A DNA stretch of 64,000 nt from DATAEY01 sp045805565 (GCA_045805565.1 JBJMKZ010000023.1:1-64000), one strand, 5' to 3'; positions 26,541 through 35,696 are shown, counted from the first letter of the stretch. Translations and numbers: made by a program. The notes: generated from the sequence alone by a model not told the origin.

Positions 26541-26704
26541 CGACACTTCCAGCGCCAGGCCGTAGAAACTGAAATGCTCCGTCACGAGAACCCCGTGCTA
26601 CGCGGGTTTTGCCGTACTTACCAGACCCTGCGACAGGAGGGGTCTGATTCGGGTTTGAATTGTAGTTACTTTGGCGACGGTGAAACGCGTGACGCTGCCG
26701 ACTG

Positions 26705-28411
26705 ATGTTTGACCGCCCCTCCGAGCCTCAGGCGCGCAGCGACCTGCGCAGCCGCATGACTGTGGCTCTTGCACCGCGAATTGCGGACTTCATGCTTCGG
26801 ACGTCTCGTTCCGTCCTGCGACCGGTGTGGGCGATGGCACACCACGGCGTAATGCACGCTGTGGCCGCGTACGTTTGGCTCGGTGAGCGGGGCGCTTCGG
26901 TCTACGTGAAGGGCAGCTTTGCGTCGGGCGAGCCCCTTTTCGGCGTGTCGGACATCGATCTGATCACCGTCGCCCGCCACGATCCCGCTCATCCCGGACG
27001 GAATCGTGAGCGCGCAAGAGAGCGCTGGGCGCGATTGTGCCGCAGGATTCCTGTGCTCCCGCTTTTGATTCCGCATTTCTGGGTTTACGAAGACGCCGAT
27101 TTCGTCGAGGCCCTTTCGGCGCCGTCTCTGACGTACGGACTCAATGGGAATGAGCCTGCGCGGCCCTTTATCCGTTCGCGCCCGATCGTCGACGAGATGG
27201 GACTGCAAGACCGGCCGGGTCTCTACCCACCGAGAAAGGAATGGCGGCGGCTGGCCGGACCAGAGCAGCGCCCACACGACTCCCCGCCTGACGACCAGGA
27301 AAGGCGTATCGCGGCGTGGCTCGAGCTCCAGCACTGGTGGCGCTACGTTTTCAAGGCGGCGGCCAACCCCGAAGCTCGTCACGTGCCGTATCTGTGCGTG
27401 AAGTTTCTTGCCGAGCCCGTCCGGATTCTCGCGTGGCTTCGTCGTGGGGATAGAATCGCGACACGCGTCGAGGCGCTGCGACGGGCACTCAAGGAGATAC
27501 CTGAGGAGGAGGAAGCATTCCGTCTCGGGATTGAGCTAGAACGCGCACTGCCGCGATCCCCCGCACCTCCACTAGGCGAGGTGATTCCCGCTTTCACGCG
27601 ACTCTCGCAGGTGATCGCAGCGCACATCTCAGCCGCGACTGAGACTGCCGGATACACCGATGTACGACTCCTCTGGGGAGACGAGAGGGAGCTGGCGCTG
27701 GATCCGGAATCACTCAGCCGGCTAAACGGTTTGGCGGAAACCAACGGTGCGATCGTGCCGCTGCCGCTCGCCGATTGGCGCGCTCGTGTCGCACCGGACC
27801 TCCCCGACGAGACCTTCGTTGTCCTGGTCGGCGACGCAACGCGACCTTCAGTCCTCGCCGCTGCTGCCCGCGCGAGCCACGCCGGCACTTTTCCTGTGTT
27901 TCGGACCGATGGCCTTCTGGTTCTTCCCACGTTGCTCTGGGGGCGGGGTACGGCACGCGCGGTCCAATGCGAATCGACGGACCCCGTGTCCATGGCATTG
28001 ATCGAAGGCGCCCGGGTGGCTCGCTTTCCCAACCTCGCGGGGTGGTCAGCCCGGGATTCGGCGCGGAGAGCGACCGTCGAGCACCGTGCGCGGCTCGCCG
28101 CTTGGCCAGGGCTGGATCCCTCGAGGATCACTCCTCTCCACGCGCTTGGCATGCTCTTCACGGCAGCCCGCGGCGCGCTCTTTCTCGAGAGCCTCGAACC
28201 GGGTTCGCCTGAGCTTCCGCTGACCGCTGCGGCCGTGGCGCGGCGCCTGGAGCAATCCGGAAGTAGAGCAGGCAGCGTCGCTCAAGAGGCCTTCGAGAGT
28301 TTCCGCGCCGGACGTCAGGGAGGCCCCCCACTTCCGAAGGGTCTGATCTCGGCCTTCGAACAGGTTGTGCGCGATCTTCCCGGATTCAGTGATGCGAGTC
28401 TTACGTCATGA
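26705..28411 (+). CDS. Large nucleotidyltransferase-like protein, copy B
   Basis: 568 residues. The pol-beta-type motif is complete: G70-S71 in YVKGSFASGE, then FGVSDIDLITV with D83 and D85. It aligns along its length with copy A (7631-9415): HVPYLCVKFLAEPVRI and IPEEEEAFRLGIELERALPR in the middle, GWSARDSARRATVEH and MLFTAARGALFLES in the C-terminal half. The middle helices recall the C-terminal domain of aminoglycoside/lincosamide nucleotidyltransferases, so nucleotidylation of a small molecule or sugar is a reasonable guess; no substrate is known. It is the first gene after the GC drop and is divergent from the minus-strand island operon with a 95-bp 3'-3' gap. Confidence 0.82.
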   Translation: MFDRPSEPQARSDLRSRMTVALAPRIADFMLRTSRSVLRPVWAMAHHGVMHAVAAYVWLGERGASVYVKGSFASGEPLFGVSDIDLITVARHDPAHPGRNRERARERWARLCRRIPVLPLLIPHFWVYEDADFVEALSAPSLTYGLNGNEPARPFIRSRPIVDEMGLQDRPGLYPPRKEWRRLAGPEQRPHDSPPDDQERRIAAWLELQHWWRYVFKAAANPEARHVPYLCVKFLAEPVRILAWLRRGDRIATRVEALRRALKEIPEEEEAFRLGIELERALPRSPAPPLGEVIPAFTRLSQVIAAHISAATETAGYTDVRLLWGDERELALDPESLSRLNGLAETNGAIVPLPLADWRARVAPDLPDETFVVLVGDATRPSVLAAAARASHAGTFPVFRTDGLLVLPTLLWGRGTARAVQCESTDPVSMALIEGARVARFPNLAGWSARDSARRATVEHRARLAAWPGLDPSRITPLHALGMLFTAARGALFLESLEPGSPELPLTAAAVARRLEQSGSRAGSVAQEAFESFRAGRQGGPPLPKGLISAFEQVVRDLPGFSDASLTS

Positions 28412-28506
28412 GATCCCGGCTACGCACGAAGCGCGATCCCTTTCGTCGCTTCGCGCCGGCGAAGATGAGCACGCGAAGCGCACATCGAGTTGCTAACGCG
28501 AAGAAA

Positions 28507-29778
28507 TTACGACACCGCCAACGCGCCGAGAAGGAGAAATAGAAGAAGGGAGGTGTAGCTCGGGAGTGCGAAGAAGCTTTCCAGCAGTCCCTCCAGAAAA
28601 ATAACAATCAGCAGCGAAGCAAAAAGCGCCGAGCTGATCCCGTGCAAGCCCAGCGCGGCAATGAACGCCGCCACCATCGTCGCCGAAAATAGAACGGTAC
28701 CGATCGCGCCCGAACGAACAAAAATCTCGACCGGCGTGGAGTGACATGCCCACACCCTCATGCCGGTTTTTTCGCGGATCATATCGAGGCGGCGAACATC
28801 CCAAAATGCGCCGAAGCCCTGGCCGAGAATCCAATCGGGCCCCACGTCGGCCAAGGCGAGTTTCCAGAGCATGGTTCGCCCGTTCAAGCTGGCTGCGTAG
28901 CTCATTCGTCCAAACAAAACAGTCCCTTTCAGCGTTCCTCCCAAACCGGTCCCTTTCAGCGTTCCTCCCAAACCATCTTGCACGCCGACCTGACCGAGAA
29001 GGCTTCTCACCGCAACCCCGGTTACAAGAATTCCTACGGCGAGTCCAACCGGCCAGGTGCGGTCCGACCCGGAAGGAGTCATCGCAATCGAAATCAGCGC
29101 TGCGGTCTCCGATGCCCAGAAAGCAAGCCGCGAACGCGTTAGCCCTAGACCCCCCATGCCGGCGATCATGCCACCGATGGCGATCCCCGAAGGAATGCTT
29201 TCCGTCGCTCCCAACCAGCAGCTACTGAACGCGAGCAAGGCGCAGTTTAGAGCCTGCTGGTTCGGATGGAGCGTGCCGGCAAAACGGTATCCGATTTCAG
29301 GGTCACGCGTGCCATTCAACAGCTCGTTCGCGACGCCAGCTACGAGGTAAGCGGCGCACACCAGCGCCATCGCCATCAGGCATCCTTTCACCCCGAGCGC
29401 CGCACCAGCGAGAACTCCGACCATCGCCGTAATGATCCACGAAGGCAGACGCCGCAGCGACAACGGCGTATTTACCGACCAGAGAACCGAGCAGGTTTCC
29501 CAGCCGAGCCAGGCCGTGGTTGCGACCACGATTGGAGTGAGTTGCAGTCTGACTCTGAAGGGAATCCAGAGCATTACAAAGATGAAGGCAACAAACAGCG
29601 CTATGAATGCAACCCGGCGTCGCGTCGTTCCGTGGAGCGTTTGCTGCCGAACGCCTGCAAAATCGATCTCGGTCGACCGCTGCCAATTCCGCGGCGCGCT
29701 GAGTCGATGATCGAGCGGTATGAAAGCCGCCGCAAATAGAGCGGCAAAGACCAGGACCGCAGCCACAAGAGAACTCAC
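28507..29778 (-). CDS. O-antigen ligase/polymerase-like membrane protein
   Basis: 423 residues with about ten membrane segments. FAGTLHPNQQALNCALL near 170 and a large outer loop with GRTMLWKLAL, LGQGFGAFW and ACHSTPVEIFVRSGAIG (about 305-370) match the WaaL/Wzy-type Wzy_C pattern, including the conserved loop histidine. It would join or polymerise lipid-linked glycan units on the outer face of the membrane. It carries an exact in-frame 9-residue duplication (GLGGTLKGT twice). Last gene of the minus-strand island operon, 21 bp after the GT4 gene. GC is low compared with the host. Confidence 0.85.
   Translation of the reverse strand: MSSLVAAVLVFAALFAAAFIPLDHRLSAPRNWQRSTEIDFAGVRQQTLHGTTRRRVAFIALFVAFIFVMLWIPFRVRLQLTPIVVATTAWLGWETCSVLWSVNTPLSLRRLPSWIITAMVGVLAGAALGVKGCLMAMALVCAAYLVAGVANELLNGTRDPEIGYRFAGTLHPNQQALNCALLAFSSCWLGATESIPSGIAIGGMIAGMGGLGLTRSRLAFWASETAALISIAMTPSGSDRTWPVGLAVGILVTGVAVRSLLGQVGVQDGLGGTLKGTGLGGTLKGTVLFGRMSYAASLNGRTMLWKLALADVGPDWILGQGFGAFWDVRRLDMIREKTGMRVWACHSTPVEIFVRSGAIGTVLFSATMVAAFIAALGLHGISSALFASLLIVIFLEGLLESFFALPSYTSLLLFLLLGALAVS
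28922..28974 (-). repeat. 27-bp in-frame tandem duplication inside the ligase-like gene
   Basis: gtccctttcagcgttcctcc and the following 6 bases occur at 28922-28947 and again from 28949, with a 27-bp period, encoding GLGGTLKGT twice. The copies are identical, so the duplication is recent. Confidence 0.9.
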
Positions 29779-29799
29779 GTGGCGGTCACCTGCGAAGAG

Positions 29800-31017
29800 T
29801 CAACTCAAAGACGAATTGAGAAGCTGGGCATACACGTTCATCGTGGTGCGAGCGGCTGCTTCCCAGGAATGGCGCCGGGCCGCGTCGTTCCTGATTTCGT
29901 TTCGTCGTTCGTCGAGATGAGCGTACAAATCGCTTTTGAAATACCGCTCAATCGTATTTGCCAGGTCCGCGGAATCCTCGGGTTTGAACACACACCCGTT
30001 TCGCCCTTCGGCAATATCATCCTTTAGAGACCCCACGTCGGATGCGAGTACGGGGAGACCGAAACTCAATGCCAGAAACAGGATGCCGCTTTGATAGATA
30101 TTCCTATAGGGCAAAACGAGAACGGCCGCCGCTTTGAAATAAATCTCAACCTCGCGGTCCGGAACGAATCCCAGATTTAGCAGAACGCCGCCACTTTGCT
30201 CATCCTTGCGAATTTGGTCGAAAACAGATGCCCAGTAGGGATCGGCCATGTCGGCCTGCCCCGCTACGAGGAGGCGATAGTCCTGACCCACTCGCGGCAA
30301 CCGGCCAAAAGCATCGATCAGGTATTCGAGTCCTTTGTACGGGCGAATCCTTCCGAAAAATAGAATCACTTTTTCAGTGTCTCGTATTCCGAGCGCCTGT
30401 CTTGCCTCCGCGGGGGTGAGCCCGGTATTGGGAACCGCATTGTTGATTCCAAATGCCACAGTCGTCACTCGCGCCTCCGGAACGCCAAACACCGAGATGA
30501 CCTCGCGTTTCATGTTTTCGGTGTGGACGAAAATGTGATTTGCGAGCCGATACTGAATCCGGAGTGTAAACCGATTCAGGGCAGAGTCGTCGGCATCGCG
30601 CCTGCGCGTGTTCACGTTATGCGCTGTGAGTACGACTTTCTTCCCCAGGACCCGGTAAAAACACATCAGCAGCGTGCGATCGACCAGCTCGAACCGATTG
30701 TTCCAGAGAATATGGAATATCCTGGACCTCGCAGTGGCGGAGTATCCCACCAGTCTTAAGTAGTACAGCGATATCCTGGCGATCTTATCGAAAAGGGGGA
30801 CGTCCGATCGCAGGCTGCCGCGGAGTTTCAGAAACTTCAAGTTGGGAGCTTCGTGAAATGCCGCGCAATCGATTTGCGAACCTCCGGCCAGCTCTACATT
30901 TGCGCCTTCCCTCGCGAGTGCCGTAGCTAATCCGTACGCATAATGCCTGTCCGTACCGGCTGTCAGCAGCGACACCGCCACGCTGGCGCGTTTTCCCTGT
31001 ACGGTCGGTTCAGTCAC
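29800..31017 (-). CDS. Glycosyltransferase family 4
   Basis: 405 residues. GT-B fold: VSLLTAGTDRHYAYGLATAL near the start, VVLTAHNVNTRRRD near 128, then the donor domain with ILFFGRIRPYKGLEYLIDAF near 240 and PYRNIYQSGILFLALSFGLP near 325 (Q-S-G in place of the usual E-x7-E glycine-rich segment). It overlaps the upstream asparagine-synthetase-like gene by 4 bp and precedes the ligase gene, so it is in an operon making or extending a surface glycan. Low GC. Confidence 0.88.
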   Translation of the reverse strand: MTEPTVQGKRASVAVSLLTAGTDRHYAYGLATALAREGANVELAGGSQIDCAAFHEAPNLKFLKLRGSLRSDVPLFDKIARISLYYLRLVGYSATARSRIFHILWNNRFELVDRTLLMCFYRVLGKKVVLTAHNVNTRRRDADDSALNRFTLRIQYRLANHIFVHTENMKREVISVFGVPEARVTTVAFGINNAVPNTGLTPAEARQALGIRDTEKVILFFGRIRPYKGLEYLIDAFGRLPRVGQDYRLLVAGQADMADPYWASVFDQIRKDEQSGGVLLNLGFVPDREVEIYFKAAAVLVLPYRNIYQSGILFLALSFGLPVLASDVGSLKDDIAEGRNGCVFKPEDSADLANTIERYFKSDLYAHLDERRNEIRNDAARRHSWEAAARTTMNVYAQLLNSSLS

Positions 31018-32870
31018 ACGGAACCTGCAAAGGGATCCGACTGCTGCGCTGGACTGTCCAGGAACAAGCGGTGAACGATTTCAAGAGTGAGCAGCTTATG
31101 AATCAAAGTCGTGGAGTTCCGTTTCCCTCGCAGGTGATCCGTGAGCGCCCGCCTGACCGCCGCCTTGTCCAGGTAGGGCCGCGACAGACTGCGTTGACTC
31201 AACAGTGTCTCCTGGAGATATCCGCTTAGAGCGTCCCGATACCAGACGCGAAATTGCGCGAACTTGTGCCTGCCCAGGAACAGCCGATCGAGCTTGAGGC
31301 CTGATAATGAGCGGTCGATCCGCACGGCCCAGTCAGGCATGCCCCTATCGTAGGCGTATTCGGCTTTGAAGAAGAATTCCTGCCAGGCATGGGAGGCCGC
31401 TTCGACGATCGGTCGACGGCCGCCTCCCAGACCAAGGTCGGTTGGAATGCGGCCAAGGTGAGGATTTCCTTCGCTTATGAGCCGCAGCGAAACGTCGCTC
31501 GTAGTGAGACATGATGCCGGGGCCCGAAAAGCGGTGCGGACGAGTTCGTTAGCGAGAAAGGGCGACCGAACGGTTAGCTGAGCTTGCTCGAGCGAGAGGA
31601 TTCCATACTGCGCCCAGGAAGCTTGGCGAAAGGCAGCGAAGGCGACGGGGTGTTCCTCCGTATTCGTCGCGAGAGTCTCCCTGGTTTTGCGCGCATGACT
31701 CAAGACTTCCGGACAGAAAACATCACCTTGCGGCTCGTCCGCCTTGAAGGTGCGCACGCGGCGCAGAATCTCACCACCGTAATTGCCCGTGATTCGAACG
31801 GGAGCAATCTGGCGGGCCCTCTCGTTCAAATACAGGTCCGTCGCGCGGCTCACATCGACACACCCGTCAGTCAGATAGACGGCCCGCTCGGCGTATCGTG
31901 AAAAGTTCGCCAGGAAATCCTGACTGACCGGGATCACTTCGTGGGTCTGGCTGCAGGCGCGAGCCACTTTTCGCGCAACAATCACGTCCTGACAATCGCG
32001 GCGCATTCCGCCGAACGTGTAGCATGGCATCGTTGCGGGTTCCATCTTCTGCCACGCCATGATCATTCGAGTGTCCAGGCCGCCGGTCAACGACATCGCC
32101 AGCGGCGCCGAACCGCTGAAATATCGGGGAACATTTCGCGCGAACACGTCGCGAAGCTCGCGGTAAAAAGAGGCCGCGTCGAGGGAGCCTTGTGCCTGCC
32201 ATTGCGCTGGATCGAAGTAGGAAGCCTTCCGTTTCAGCGCGCCATTTTGACAAACCCAGGCCGAGGCCGGGGGTAAGACGCAAACGTCCTTGAATATTGT
32301 CCTATCCTCGAGCACTGCGCCGCACGAGATGAACTCTCCCAGGCTGTGCGCGTCCACGGTGCGTAAGTTCGGGACCGCAGCGAGTATCGCTTTCGCCTCT
32401 GCCGCAAAATAGAAAGCCTCCGGCGACTCGTGATAGTAAACCCTGTGCATGCCGAAGCGGTCATTGAAGAGCAGCGCTTCTCCCGACTCGCGATTCGCGA
32501 GCAGCCCATGAAATCTGCCGTCGAGGCACGCTGGAAACGAACGATCCTCTTCTGCTGCGTGGACCAGATAGGAAAAACCGCTCTGATCAAATTCATGCCC
32601 CCGTGACCGCAGAGCCTGAGGTGTACCGGGCTCTGGGAATTCCTCTCCTGAGAACACCAGAATCCTGTCTCCGTGCTCGTTTCGAAACGGCATGCAGCCG
32701 GCGGCATTGTCGATCGCGGTCCAGCCGACATAAATCCCAGCGCGCTCGTCGAACCACGATCCGCAAACGTAAAAGGCCTCGTGGCGCAGAACGCCGAGCA
32801 TCCTGCGCAACTGCTCGGCGGCGAGTTCCCTTGGCAGGACATTGGTGATAATACCGGCGATTCCTGGCAT
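31014..32870 (-). CDS. Asparagine-synthetase-like protein with inactive glutaminase site
   Basis: 618 residues. The N-terminal Ntn amidotransferase fold is recognisable (GIAGIITN, LLFNDRFGMHRVYYHES) but the protein begins M-P-G-I-A-G instead of M-C-G-I, so the catalytic Cys is replaced by Pro. The synthetase half carries the PP-loop LTGGLDTR (261-268; usual SGGLDS) and the surrounding ATP-binding region. AsnB-like proteins in glycan loci are thought to amidate uronic acids or similar acceptors; without Cys it would need free ammonia or another nucleophile. Sits between the FemAB gene (8-bp gap) and GT4 (4-bp overlap). Confidence 0.87.
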   Translation of the reverse strand: MPGIAGIITNVLPRELAAEQLRRMLGVLRHEAFYVCGSWFDERAGIYVGWTAIDNAAGCMPFRNEHGDRILVFSGEEFPEPGTPQALRSRGHEFDQSGFSYLVHAAEEDRSFPACLDGRFHGLLANRESGEALLFNDRFGMHRVYYHESPEAFYFAAEAKAILAAVPNLRTVDAHSLGEFISCGAVLEDRTIFKDVCVLPPASAWVCQNGALKRKASYFDPAQWQAQGSLDAASFYRELRDVFARNVPRYFSGSAPLAMSLTGGLDTRMIMAWQKMEPATMPCYTFGGMRRDCQDVIVARKVARACSQTHEVIPVSQDFLANFSRYAERAVYLTDGCVDVSRATDLYLNERARQIAPVRITGNYGGEILRRVRTFKADEPQGDVFCPEVLSHARKTRETLATNTEEHPVAFAAFRQASWAQYGILSLEQAQLTVRSPFLANELVRTAFRAPASCLTTSDVSLRLISEGNPHLGRIPTDLGLGGGRRPIVEAASHAWQEFFFKAEYAYDRGMPDWAVRIDRSLSGLKLDRLFLGRHKFAQFRVWYRDALSGYLQETLLSQRSLSRPYLDKAAVRRALTDHLRGKRNSTTLIHKLLTLEIVHRLFLDSPAQQSDPFAGSV

Positions 32871-32877
32871 GGCCGCC

Positions 32878-33804
32878 TCAGCCGCCAGCCTCGCTGGCGT
32901 TCAGCCTGCGCGCGTACCAACCGCGCCTCCATCTTAGAAGCTCAGCAAACAATGGCGTTGGAAGCCGTCTTGCGAATCCCCGATGAAGTCCCAGCTTCAT
33001 CGCGATTTCCCCTCTCCACGTGAGTGGAATGAAGTACCGGGGAACCAACACTTGTTCAAATCCATTTTGCCGCTTGAACGCTGTCAGAGAGTTTTCGCCG
33101 TCGTTGTACACATACTGCCCATAGACCAGATGTGACATTCCAGCTCGTGCGCACGCCTCAACTGCCTTTGCAATCATGGCGTTTGCGGTCCTTTTGTCGC
33201 GGTATTTGGTCATCGACACAAAAAGTGCAATGTGGGCGATTCTACCCGCGCAGATCATTCGGACGACGCCAATGAGCTCATCCTGGTAATAAGCCCCGAG
33301 GAAAATGCTCCGGGCGGGGTAGGTCGAGTTCTCGGCCTTCACTTCGTCGAAGCTTTTGTTGAAATGCCAGAACGGTTTGCCCTGCCGGACCGGTGTTTCG
33401 TTGTTGAGCTCGACGATGCCCGTCATCAAGTCATCGCTCAACTCCGTCTGCTTCACCACAACCCCAGTCTTCGCGGACTTCCTGACGGCATTTCGTTTCG
33501 CGGTGTGTCCCCGTCTCTTCCACCAATCCGAAAAGGTAGTGATTGGAATGACGGCCAAATTGTCCCATTCGAGGTAAAACGAATGCCTGGGAACGATGTC
33601 CGGCAGCTTCTGAGCAAACGTGAAGATGTCGGCTCTCAAACCAGTTTGCTTCAGGGCCTCAATAAAGGACGCCGCGCCGATCGAGAATTCACGCTCAGCC
33701 AAACGCTCATCCTGAACGGATGCGACCTTGGGCCACTTGCCCGTGGTGATTACCGTGCGACCCAGGACCTGGGCTGAGGGAACGAGGACGACCTTTCCTC
33801 GCAC
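32878..33804 (-). CDS. FemAB/GNAT-like acyltransferase
   Basis: About 308 residues from GTG 33804. Blocks such as SAKTGVVVKQTELSDDLM, NNETPVRQGKPFWHFNKSF and LVYGQYVYND followed by SLTAFKRQNGFEQVLVPRYF match a GNAT/FemAB-like family common in polysaccharide loci. It probably acylates an amino sugar or lipid-linked intermediate. The frame stays open to 34002, but that extension overlaps a different-looking secreted-protein remnant, so GTG 33804 is preferred; no clear ribosome site precedes it and a 5' truncation at the island edge is possible. First gene of the minus-strand island operon. Confidence 0.78.
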   Translation of the reverse strand: MRGKVVLVPSAQVLGRTVITTGKWPKVASVQDERLAEREFSIGAASFIEALKQTGLRADIFTFAQKLPDIVPRHSFYLEWDNLAVIPITTFSDWWKRRGHTAKRNAVRKSAKTGVVVKQTELSDDLMTGIVELNNETPVRQGKPFWHFNKSFDEVKAENSTYPARSIFLGAYYQDELIGVVRMICAGRIAHIALFVSMTKYRDKRTANAMIAKAVEACARAGMSHLVYGQYVYNDGENSLTAFKRQNGFEQVLVPRYFIPLTWRGEIAMKLGLHRGFARRLPTPLFAELLRWRRGWYARRLNASEAGG

Positions 33805-33833
33805 GCGGATTTCGGTCGTGCGAATGCCCGGGG

Positions 33834-34174
33834 TTATGACGAAGGACCGACTGTAATGATTGGCAATTCCGGCGCGCAACGGAATCGAATCGGCAGGAAG
33901 CTCGTTCCGATGCCCTGGCCTACGTACATTCTCGATCGCCGCTCCGTATACCAGCCTCCAACATACTGCCGTGTCCGAGTGTTCGGAAGCCGAGCCGCCC
34001 ACCTGCGGGCCACGGACCAGCCCATCGCGCAGCTCGTCCGTAGGACGCGCACGTTCGCGACCGTCTCATGGAAGCCTCGGCAGTACGTGACGCCCTGAGC
34101 GGTAGTCGGCGCTATCGCAAACCCGACGGAGCAACAGCTTCTCCGAGCAGATAAAGGCTGACGGCCAGACCCAT
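33834..34174 (-). pseudogene. Frameshifted small secreted protein
   Basis: The frame ending at 33834 encodes VTYCRGFHETVANVRVLRTS and then CAMGWSVARRWAAR ending near RFRC, the pattern of small cysteine-containing secreted proteins common in Solirubrobacterales-like genomes (N-V-R-V-x-x-T-S-C ... ARRWA ... F-R-C). A signal peptide (MGLAVSLYLLGEAVA, ATG 34174) exists upstream but in a different frame that stops soon after, so a frameshift near 34115 separates them. It is native-looking in composition and marks the right part of the low-GC operon. Confidence 0.5.
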
Positions 34175-34275
34175 CGGACTGCGAAGATGCCTTAGCTGAC
34201 ATCGGCGTTTTCGATGATGTGCTCGGAGTCATGGGAGTAAGGGTAGGCGATGCTAGGGGAGAACGTGGAGGGCTG

Positions 34276-35337
34276 ATGCCGTTTCGCACGTACGCAAGAG
34301 AAAAGGTCGCTCCATCGACCGCGAGAGTGCCTTTCCCACAAAAGGTTCTGCAGAGCGTTCAGCTACTGAAGGACCACTGGGCGAGCGCGCGGACCGCCGA
34401 CGACTTCTCAGGAATATGGACGGATTTCGCTGAATATGATCGGGAGCTTCGCTTGTATGCCGGCACTTCGCTGAGGGAAGCGCGGGTGTTCGAGATTGGA
34501 TACGGACAGCGGCCGTATCGGCTTATTGCGCTGCAATCAATGGGAATAGATGCAAGCGGTGTGGACGCTGAGGTCTCCCTGCTCGCGGGCAGTGTGAAGC
34601 AATCTTGGAAAGTATTTCGGACCAACGGGTTCGAGCGAATGCTAAAGACGCTGGTACGCCGAAGCCTGTTCGACTCAAGGGAATGGCGGCGCTTCAGTCG
34701 AGCGCTTGTCGAACGAGGTTTCGAACCGCAGATTGATCGTTCTCGGTTCTTCGTTGGTGACGCTGCCGACGTAGATCTGGCTTCCAGCTCGCTGGAGCTA
34801 GTGATCTCCGAGGACGTGTTTGAGCACATTGCACGACCATCCCTCGAGCGACTAGTTCCCCGCATCGCCAAGTGGCTCAAGCCCACGGGCCTTGCATTGA
34901 TACGGCCGAACATATTCACCGGGATCATGGGAGGGCACCTTCTTGAGTGGAACTACCGATGCATGGTTCACCCACCGACCAGGCGCAAGAGCGAACCATG
35001 GGAGCACCTGCGGAAAAGGCGCTTTGAGCCCAATACGTCCCTGAACCGGCTGACAAGGGGCGAGTACAGAAGCTTGTTTTCCAAGCACTTCGACATCTTG
35101 GACGAACGTGTACAGGTCCCGAACCTCGGACGCGAATACCTCGTAGGTAAAGCGGCCGAGGATTTAGCCGGTTTCGACGAAGAGGAACTCTTCTCGAACC
35201 GAGTGCTCTTTGTCGTCCGACCAAAGGTCACTACATCCTTGCCTCGTAGCGCTCTGCACCATAGGCCGGAGCCCAACGATCAGTCATGCAGCGAGGGCAC
35301 GAAGGAGATCCCGATGATAGAGCCCTCCTCCGATTGA
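34276..35337 (+). CDS. SAM-dependent methyltransferase
   Basis: 353 residues from ATG 34276, preceded by GGAGGG. ARVFEIGYGQRPYRLIALQS near 88 is the SAM-binding motif I (E-x-G-x-G), and FVGDAADVDLASSSLELVIS near 177 with DVFEHIARPSLERLVP gives motifs post-I to II of class I methyltransferases. The substrate is unknown; such enzymes in glycan loci methylate sugars. Its 3' end overlaps the convergent VOC gene by 58 bp. Codon use is lower-GC, like the island. Confidence 0.85.
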   Translation: MPFRTYAREKVAPSTARVPFPQKVLQSVQLLKDHWASARTADDFSGIWTDFAEYDRELRLYAGTSLREARVFEIGYGQRPYRLIALQSMGIDASGVDAEVSLLAGSVKQSWKVFRTNGFERMLKTLVRRSLFDSREWRRFSRALVERGFEPQIDRSRFFVGDAADVDLASSSLELVISEDVFEHIARPSLERLVPRIAKWLKPTGLALIRPNIFTGIMGGHLLEWNYRCMVHPPTRRKSEPWEHLRKRRFEPNTSLNRLTRGEYRSLFSKHFDILDERVQVPNLGREYLVGKAAEDLAGFDEEELFSNRVLFVVRPKVTTSLPRSALHHRPEPNDQSCSEGTKEIPMIEPSSD

Positions 35338-35696
35338 AGCCGAGCGACCTTTTGGTCCCACGGCTCCTCGCGCCGGTCGTGCAGCAGGATGAATCCTCGC
35401 TGGCGCAGTTCCTCGGCGGCGGACTGAACAGCGTCCGCGTCGCGCACCTCGAACTCCAGACTCATCTGCGGGACGGTGCGATCCGCCGGCCACTCCGGTG
35501 TGCCGAAGCACGCCTGAGCGGCCTGCGACGGCGGCCACACCCCGAAATGCTTGCTGCCCTCGATCCGCTCGCTGTGGAAGTAGTCGCTGCCGGGGCTCGC
35601 CTCGAGCGGGAGGCCCAGTGCATCGATGAACAACTCGCGGCTCTTCTGCGGATCCGCAGTGATCACCGCGATGCTGGTGATGAATTCGATTTCCAT
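35280..35696 (-). CDS. VOC (glyoxalase/dioxygenase) family protein
   Basis: 138 residues from ATG 35696. EFITSIAVITADPQKSRELF starts the first beta-alpha-beta-beta-beta module and MSLEFEVRDADAVQSAAEEL the second; QSEEGSIIGISFVPS closes the fold. Members bind a metal and act on lactoylglutathione, antibiotics or aromatics; metal ligands are not certain here. The ATG is preferred to an upstream start (35723) because TACGCT lies 6 nt before it. Composition is native-like. Confidence 0.83.
   Translation of the reverse strand: MEIEFITSIAVITADPQKSRELFIDALGLPLEASPGSDYFHSERIEGSKHFGVWPPSQAAQACFGTPEWPADRTVPQMSLEFEVRDADAVQSAAEELRQRGFILLHDRREEPWDQKVARLQSEEGSIIGISFVPSLHD

Larger units (their letters stand above)
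26586..35337. other. Lower-GC region, candidate horizontally acquired glycan island
   Basis: From about 26.6 kb, and strongly from 28.4 kb, the base composition falls well below the neighbouring sequence, with A/T-ending codons (aaa, gaa, aat) common. Genes inside encode surface-glycan functions. The left edge abuts a broken histidine kinase, the right edge a frameshifted tyrosine recombinase remnant (35726-36060). No direct repeats or tRNA attachment site were found at the edges. Coordinates of the ends are approximate. Confidence 0.6.

Noticed and set aside
26622..26646. Hairpin CAGACCC...GGGTCTG
   Set aside because: 7-bp stem between the kinase remnant and copy B, but without a T run and with no gene ending on the correct side; left uncalled.
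32878..34002. FemAB-like gene extended to 34002
   Set aside because: The extension has no family similarity and overlaps the secreted-protein remnant in another frame; GTG 33804 preferred.
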